A stretch of 64,000 nucleotides of DNA, from NCBI GenBank assembly GCA_918807975.1, contig OU964931.1, positions 13,402,251-13,466,250 on the forward strand. Direction: 5' to 3'. The translations under genes and the position numbers were made by a program. A model generated the notes under the pieces. It did not search any database. It was not told the origin of the DNA and saw nothing but the letters and a program-made list of their open reading frames with translations. How positions within the stretch are numbered: position 1 is the first letter of the stretch; each line of letters begins with the position of its first letter. This document shows positions 58,361-64,000 of the stretch, one piece after another. This DNA comes from Aplidium turbinatum (lineage: Eukaryota > Chordata > Ascidiacea > Aplousobranchia > Polyclinidae).

Positions 58361-59159
58361 AGAACGGGAAACGGCAAATTGCAACTTAAAAACTTTACGT
58401 ATAGCTAAAATTTGATTTTTTTCAATGCTAAATCACACTCTTGACCCAGTGCGACGGACTAGGTAGACGAGCCTCTCGGGCCAGATCTTTCACGTGGGTC
58501 GTATAGCTTGATGACCTCTGGTGTGGGACAGGTAAGTTTTGCTGAGTGCAAAAGATTTCCTTTTGTAATGTACCGGTAATCGATTGTGTATTAAATAAAG
58601 CAATATATCACGTTTTGCAAATTAATTGTCAGTAAAACTTTTTTATGCCTCATCAGTAGGCCTACCGGTATAGCCTACATCATAAAAGTCTTGAGTCTTC
58701 TTTTGGCGTCATAATCGCATTGTTTGAAAATTTGTCTTTGTGTGACATATACAGTATAAAAATTTTAAGTTTAAAAGATATCAACTTGCACATCCAATTG
58801 AATAAATTTAGTTAAGAAGAGGGTATTACGCGATCTTTGGTGTTTGAAGATGAAATGAAGCCTTATTCAAGGGTTATCAAAAGAAAAGAAACTCAAAACA
58901 TAAATTAATGTTGTAAGGCTTGCACTGAACAAATTCAAATTATTCTAGTCAATATTTTGACGTAGGCCTATTTTTCAATCAAGCACTCAGCGTATTAGGC
59001 TATGCAATATTTCAAGCTTGCTGAACTAAATGACCTTTACTGGATAATAATTGTTTCCTGAATAAGCGTTTGCTGCTATGGCCAAGAAAGTGCTATTAAA
59101 CCACCTCATTATGTGTTCCTGGATGTCATGAGTTAGATAAGCAGATACAGCAGCTGTTT

Positions 59160-59437
59160 ACCGGCTCGGTGGCTTAGTGGTTAGTGCGCCCGCCTCTGAA
59201 TCGGTAGGCATGGGTTCGATACCTTGTCGGGTCATACCAAAGACTTTTTAAAAATGGTACTGAATCTAATTTCTTCTTGGCACTGAGTAATGGAGTGGAT
59301 TCGGGTAATAATGTACTCAGTTGCGCCTCTATACGGCTGCATTGACACTGTCTGCTTTGTAAAGCGCTGAGGAGCAACGCATTCTGCGATGGATACAGCG
59401 CTATATAAAAACTAACATTATTATTATTATTATTTTC
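59160..59437 (+). repeat. tRNA-derived SINE, family 2
   Basis: The head CCGGCTCGGTGGCTTAGTGG (box A) and GGGTTCGATACC (box B) is followed by a body ending AGCGCTATATAAAAAC and an ATT microsatellite tail. The GCGCTATATAAA(..)ATT ending is common in invertebrate SINEs. One copy is seen. Confidence 0.85.
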
Positions 59438-59590
59438 AATGACTGCATGACGTTTTTTTAGACATGTTTAATTTAAAGGGAAAGAAAGGGGATAGCATAG
59501 AGCATTTGCTACAAAATATGTTTCCTCATTGGAGATTTGAAGAAAGCGGTATTGAAACTATGGCAAAAATCGAGCATAATAAGCAACTCC

Positions 59591-59672
59591 AGGCAACCAC
59601 TTTATCTGGTCAAGATCTTTATCAGATCGGATAAGGACCTAACCAGATCTGGTCAAGATAAAGTGGTTGTCT
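59591..59672. repeat. 82-bp hairpin
   Basis: AGGCAACCACTTTATCT at the left and its inverse AGATAAAGTGGTTGTCT at the right differ at one base. Inner words (GATCTGGTCAAGAT and its partial inverses) continue the pairing. No target duplication was seen. Confidence 0.6.
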
Positions 59673-59689
59673 GAGAAGCTTTTAATAAA

Positions 59690-59951
59690 TAGATTAAAGC
59701 GTCATGCCACATCAGTGCCGCCAGTTTTGTAGCACCTCATGAAAATGTCAAGCGTGGACAGCCGTTTGCAGACAGATATTACGGTAATCAAAGAATCATT
59801 GCTTAAAGGTAACAGCAAAACTTTGTTCTAATTTACCTTTGCATCAAAACCACGAAAAACGTGCATTACGTTTTGTGGCTCTTTGCTAGTCGTATCTGCT
59901 GAAAAATGAAGCAGAATGGCTCTTTTGTTAAAAAAGGTTGCCGACCCCTGG
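59690..59951. mobile_element. hAT right end
   Basis: AAAAAAGGTTGCCGACCCCTG ends at 59951; its inverse CAGGGGTCGGCAACC is a typical hAT terminus. I found no left end, so the left limit is nominal. GGCTCTTTGCTAG and GGCTCTTTTGTT words are also usual just inside such ends. Confidence 0.5.
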
Positions 59952-60539
59952 ACTAGGCTAAGTGGAATGTGTTTGACTATAATTATTGAAGTGTTTCATC
60001 CTGTAAATAGATATGTAAAATGCTTGTGGTTTTGAAATCTAATTTACAACAGAACTATTAAATGAAAATGTTCTAAACCAAAGTAGCCTACTTACCGTTT
60101 GTGTCGGAACCCTTCTGCAGAAGCACACAGCGTTTATTGAAAAACTTCAGTGTGTTTTTTGTAGTTGAACTGCTTGAGAGTATGATAGCTGATGTGAGAC
60201 AAAGCGCAGGATTCACTTTTCAACATGACCACAAACAAAATTCCACAGGGTTTACAACTAGTGAAAATGCATGCTACATTTGATTTCTTTAGAACTTCGT
60301 AAAATGAAGACAACACTACTATAGAATTGTGCTTGAGGTATAGCGAAAGGGAGACGTACCATATTTTGTAGAAAGATGAAAGCTTTACCTTTGAAATACT
60401 TTTTGATCTCAATAATTGCGAGAACTAAAGTATTCTCAATACAGCGTTTTGCGTTGATCTTAGTAGCTTACTTACTTGAATAAAAACAAAAAGATATTTG
60501 AAACAGCTGCCTATATCGTGACAGTGGACGAGCCTTTTG

Positions 60540-61090
60540 ATGAGGGTAGACGGTTTTCACGGTTTTAGAGAATGTTTTCTAATGTTAGTTTCAAACTCTG
60601 ATTGACAGTTGCGAATTATCTTGAATGAATCTAATGTAAATTTGATGTTGGAACAAATACTGCAGTCATAAACGTGGTCTTTGATTGCACTGTGTTTTTT
60701 GATGTCTGTTAAATTTAGGTGTTCCGTTGCTCTTGTTACCAAGTGTCTTGTGGACATACCTATGTATGACATGTTCGTGTCGCACGAACAAGTACAATCA
60801 AGAACACGAACAATCAATAAGTTTCTAATTTATTTTCCAACATTCTCAATCTTTTTACTGAATTTAGATTTAACAGTGAAGAGTTTTACTTTGGAAAAAT
60901 GATCTCATCTGCTTGTGTACCATTTCTCAAGTCATTCAGAAGAAGCTTAGATTTATCAGTCTCCTCTATCTTTACAGAACAGTTAGCTGTTGACGCTTTA
61001 ACGGCTTCAAAAAAGAAGTTTAAGATGATTTTGAATGATGTTTCTTAGTGTTCGTGAATAGTGTTTCGTGACGTCCATCCGTTTTGCAAA
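60540..61090 (-). mobile_element. Penelope-like element remnant, GIY-YIG end
   Basis: The minus-strand ORF 60817-60557 reads CTCSCDTNMSYIGMSTRHLV, then RATEHLN, SAIKDHVYDC and FKIIRNCQSEFETNIRKHSL. These are the GIY-YIG endonuclease motifs (YIGxSTRxL, R..EHL, SAIKDH, E) found at the C terminus of Penelope-like retroelements. Upstream minus-strand sequence to about 61090 carries faint reverse-transcriptase thumb-like words. No complete element is present. A related piece is at 55850-56092. Confidence 0.7.
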
Positions 61091-61356
61091 CTTTCACATG
61101 GACATCTATGCGTTTCTTCTTGCTCACTCACAAACGGCTTTAAACATCGTATGGTGACAACACTTCGTGGGTAATATTGAGCGATGCTAAGTTTTATGAC
61201 ATTCTACACATGAAATAATCAGTTTAACTCTAAAGCTTTTCAAACACTCGAGAGAATTGAACTCAAGATGCAAAAACACAGTCAGAGAACTCATTCGATG
61301 CTGAAGAGGTATACAGTGAAAAGAGCACCTTTCTGCTCATTATAAGTAACCTGTAT

Positions 61357-61540
61357 CGGCTGCATAGCCGGGTGGTGAGAGCCTGGCTCGACGCTCGAAA
61401 CGGCGCTGGTTCGACGCCGCTCAAGAGCATGTGGCTGTGTCCTTGGCATGCCCAAAGGTGGACGCAAAGATTGGCTTCCTTCCCGTCCACTTAATCAAAA
61501 TCTTCCACCACCTAAAGTAAGCCTGGATACAAAAAAATTA
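61357..61540 (+). repeat. tRNA-derived SINE, family 1 (copy 2)
   Basis: CGGCTGCATAGCCGGGTGGT (box A), GGTTCGACGCC (box B), GATTGGCTTCCTTCC and TAAGCCTGGATAC match the copy at 26033-26235. It has a better box A and a shorter central part. Confidence 0.8.
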
Positions 61541-62423
61541 AATAAACAATTCTTTTCTCAATAGCCAATCGCAAATGCAAGTGCAAGCGCAAATGCAATC
61601 GCAAAACGAAAATGCGTAACAAAACATAAAAAAAAGTCTAGCTGCTTATGTTATGCAAGAAATAACATTGTCGTGAAAAGGTTGACTATGGGACTTAGTC
61701 ACCCATGAAATGGTTACTACCTGGCCATCTTCGGAAACGAAGGGCGAACATCATCATCATCATCACCTGCGTGAAAAAATGTAACACATAGCCTATCAAG
61801 ATCCTATTTATGTTTTAAGAACACTACAGAAAAATGTTAGAATTACGGCATGCTAGTATCAAAGAAATTTAAACGGTCGATTAAGCGTGAAAAATGATGA
61901 TCTTTGAAGAATGAGGAAAATAAGATTATTTTCAATTGAATTAAACAGTATTTGAGAAAAAGGGATGAACGATTAGTGAAAAATTTTATTGCTATTATAT
62001 GGTTATTGAATTAGACGTTGATTTTTAACGAATAGACTTGGTAGTTATCTGGCACTCTCTGGTCTCATCTGATCCGTATTAATAGCCCTTGCCTGGGCCC
62101 CAGTTATGGGTCATTTGCTGTTTTCAGGCTAGTCATCTAATTGCAAAACTTGGTGTGTGGTAGACAGTAGGCAAGAAGCTATGCACTTTATGTAGTTTAA
62201 TGGACAGGAAGACACAATGCCTAACATGCAAGACTGCGCTAGAGCATGACTTGACAAGAAAGATGTCATACAGTAGAAACCTTGCTGCACCTCAGACTTC
62301 AACTAATTGGCTTGAACAAGTCTTGCCAATGGAATGTCTGAAACGAACATGTTAGATTGGATAGCCTACCTTCTCAGTTCGCATTCATTTTAAAGAAAAT
62401 CTTGCTCAAGCTTTTAAAAGAAA
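61541..62423. other. intergenic stretch, short simple repeats
   Basis: A GCAAAT/GCAAGT run at about 61566-61605 and an ATC run near 61752 are simple sequence. No gene is recognised. Confidence 0.4.
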
Positions 62424-62590
62424 CAGTAGCGTTGACAAGGGGATCCAGAGAGTACTTTTGGACAGGGGACCGATATAATTTTAGGGAACCGGGGAATTTG
62501 AGAAAACTACCGCGTATAATTAAGATATACAGTAGGGCGATTTTCTTAGGAGTGTCTTGATTTTGGGCCTCTGGTGCTGGGGCGATATCA
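62424..62590 (-). mobile_element. hAT-type MITE, family M (copy C, partial)
   Basis: CAGTAGCGTTGACAAGGGGA followed by TACTTTTGGAC is the inverse of the right end of copy A (13593-13798). The far end is eroded; TTTTGGGCCTCTGG near 62562 resembles the TTTGGGCTCGGTG word of copy A. No clear target duplication. Confidence 0.55.
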
Positions 62591-64000
62591 CTGGTATCGG
62601 ACCTACAATATCCTCTCAATGGCGCTGGAAGGAAAGTTTACGGCGACAAAGCATCGGTTTGCCGTTGAATTCTTCTCGTGACATTTTGCGATAGAATAGA
62701 TGTTCTTCTCAAATTGGTCTCGCCAGTCATCGTACAAATCATGTGCATCACGCGCAAAACAAAATCTGTTTCCACTCGTTGGCTACCAGAGAACATGCAA
62801 GGCAAACGTCTTCATGTGTGATTGTGCATTCATTCCTGCTTTAATATTGGCTATAATATTACTATTGTAGTCATGAATAGAGATTATATAGAATCGCAGG
62901 GCTACGTGATGAAAGTGCCCTAAGTATAAGACAAAACGCAGATAGAAACTAGAGGTGGAAAAGGTAGATGGCAGTGTCGTCTTGCGATCACTTGTACTCC
63001 TGACAGGCGGTAGTCGGTGAAAAAATTTAACAGATGTTTTGAAGTAGCCTACTATATACACCGGTGTATGCATGGAAGCATTGCTAAAAGGGACGAATGC
63101 CTGCATCCGCCTTTATGAAGACATAGAACGTGTTGCAGTAACAGTACAATAACTATTAAACTAACTCGTTACTAGTAAAAATTGAAAATAAAATGCTGCA
63201 TGTTTTTTTACACAATTTGTTTTTTGAAACAATTAGAAATAACTTTAATTTGTTTTTACATGGCATTGATGTCTAACAAGCGAAGCTTGCAGTAGGCATT
63301 GTTATTTTGAATTTATAGGGCGTTATCACAACTTTTTAAAATTAGAAAGTGGCGTTATGCGAGGTAATGCACTTTGACTTCTTTTAGTTTCGTTTCAACT
63401 TTTTGTCTGTTTTTCGCAAAAACATTAGCTCTGTGTTAGACTTAAAACCCAAATGGCGCTGAAAATGTTGGCCCCCAACACGTTCTTAGCCATTCGAGTT
63501 GCAATGACCTGGCGTCGACGCTGGCGGATGGGAGTTATGCTACTCTCTCTAATAGAAACTACTGAATACTTTGATCAGCCTTTATATTTGACAACTTTAC
63601 CTCTGTTCGCAACCATGTCAGTACTCAAGAGAATTAAACGCATCAAACAGCCGTTGTGCAAGGTTGAATGCTGCAGCAAAGGACTTGATATTAGCTTAGA
63701 AAGCATAAAAGTGTAGAGCTTTAAATACGGGAACAGCAAAGTAACATCTTTAATCACTCGATCAACTGAAAGCCAGAAAGGTAAATTGAACTATAAACAG
63801 ATGACATAATAATAACGTAACAACAAAACAGATTCTGTTTGCATGTGTTTGGCACAGCATTGCGTAGGTTTTATACAAGAAAAAATAATTAATTAATCAA
63901 TTTGGGTAGGGTTAGATCTGACTAAAAAAATAAGGAAAGGGAATTTAAAAAATATGAGAGATGTTTCATATAAATTAAACTCTAACAAACTGAGTAAGAC
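62591..64000. other. right-edge stretch, nothing recognised
   Basis: An 87-codon frame at 63453-63716 (plus) and a 107-codon frame at 63106-62783 (minus) show no known domain or clear splice context. I see no repeat ends. Confidence 0.35.

Noticed and set aside
59160-59235. tRNA gene (boxes A and B with good spacing).
   Set aside because: The 3' part does not fold into an acceptor stem and runs into a SINE body with an ATT tail.

Overview
The window is AT-rich metazoan nuclear DNA with spliced genes (GT-AG introns), tRNA-derived SINEs, LINEs, a Penelope-like remnant and very many hAT-type DNA transposons. The two complete host proteins and one partial one look like an invertebrate deuterostome; a tunicate is plausible (strongly diverged V-ATPase H, intron-poor SLC25A26), but this is inference and no single base pattern proves it.

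Host genes. (1) 1289-5539, minus: the 5' five exons of a Frizzled receptor of the FZD3/6 type, running off the left edge of the window. All four exon junctions agree in phase, and one small linker exon (4340-4503) was found by matching phase and the Cys-Pro motif. (2) 27940-28785, plus: an intronless mitochondrial S-adenosylmethionine carrier (SLC25A26). (3) 31870-42216, plus: a complete twelve-exon gene for V-ATPase subunit H (ATP6V1H), 460 residues. There is no operon logic here; the genes are independent neighbours.

Everything else is mainly mobile-element strata. 6.6-18.5 kb holds scattered MITEs and SINEs. 19.4-25.9 kb is an old LINE (A) split by two later arrivals: a 1.03-kb terminal-inverted-repeat element carrying GTCGAC minisatellite arms, 25 telomere-like hexamers and its own nested hAT MITE; and a 4.5-kb LINE (B) in the opposite direction whose 998-codon ORF has only one internal stop. 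In both cases the empty site of LINE A reads through in frame, which dates the insertions. The introns of ATP6V1H contain a TTAA-flanked element, a Tigger-like MITE, hairpin MITEs and a 29-bp palindrome between 8-bp direct repeats. A 798-bp fold-back hAT element lies just upstream of that gene.

46.5-56 kb is a deep hAT nest: LINE C interrupted by hAT-4; then hAT-1, invaded by hAT-2 (itself holding hAT-5 and duplicated segments) and struck across its right boundary by hAT-3, which in turn carries a SINE. Most of these insertions have readable 8-bp target duplications. 57-62 kb has more SINEs, a Penelope-like GIY-YIG remnant and members of a hAT MITE family. I found no CRISPR, rRNA or true tRNA gene, and no new defence or metabolic system; the most unusual object is the telomere-repeat-bearing element at 19614-20644.
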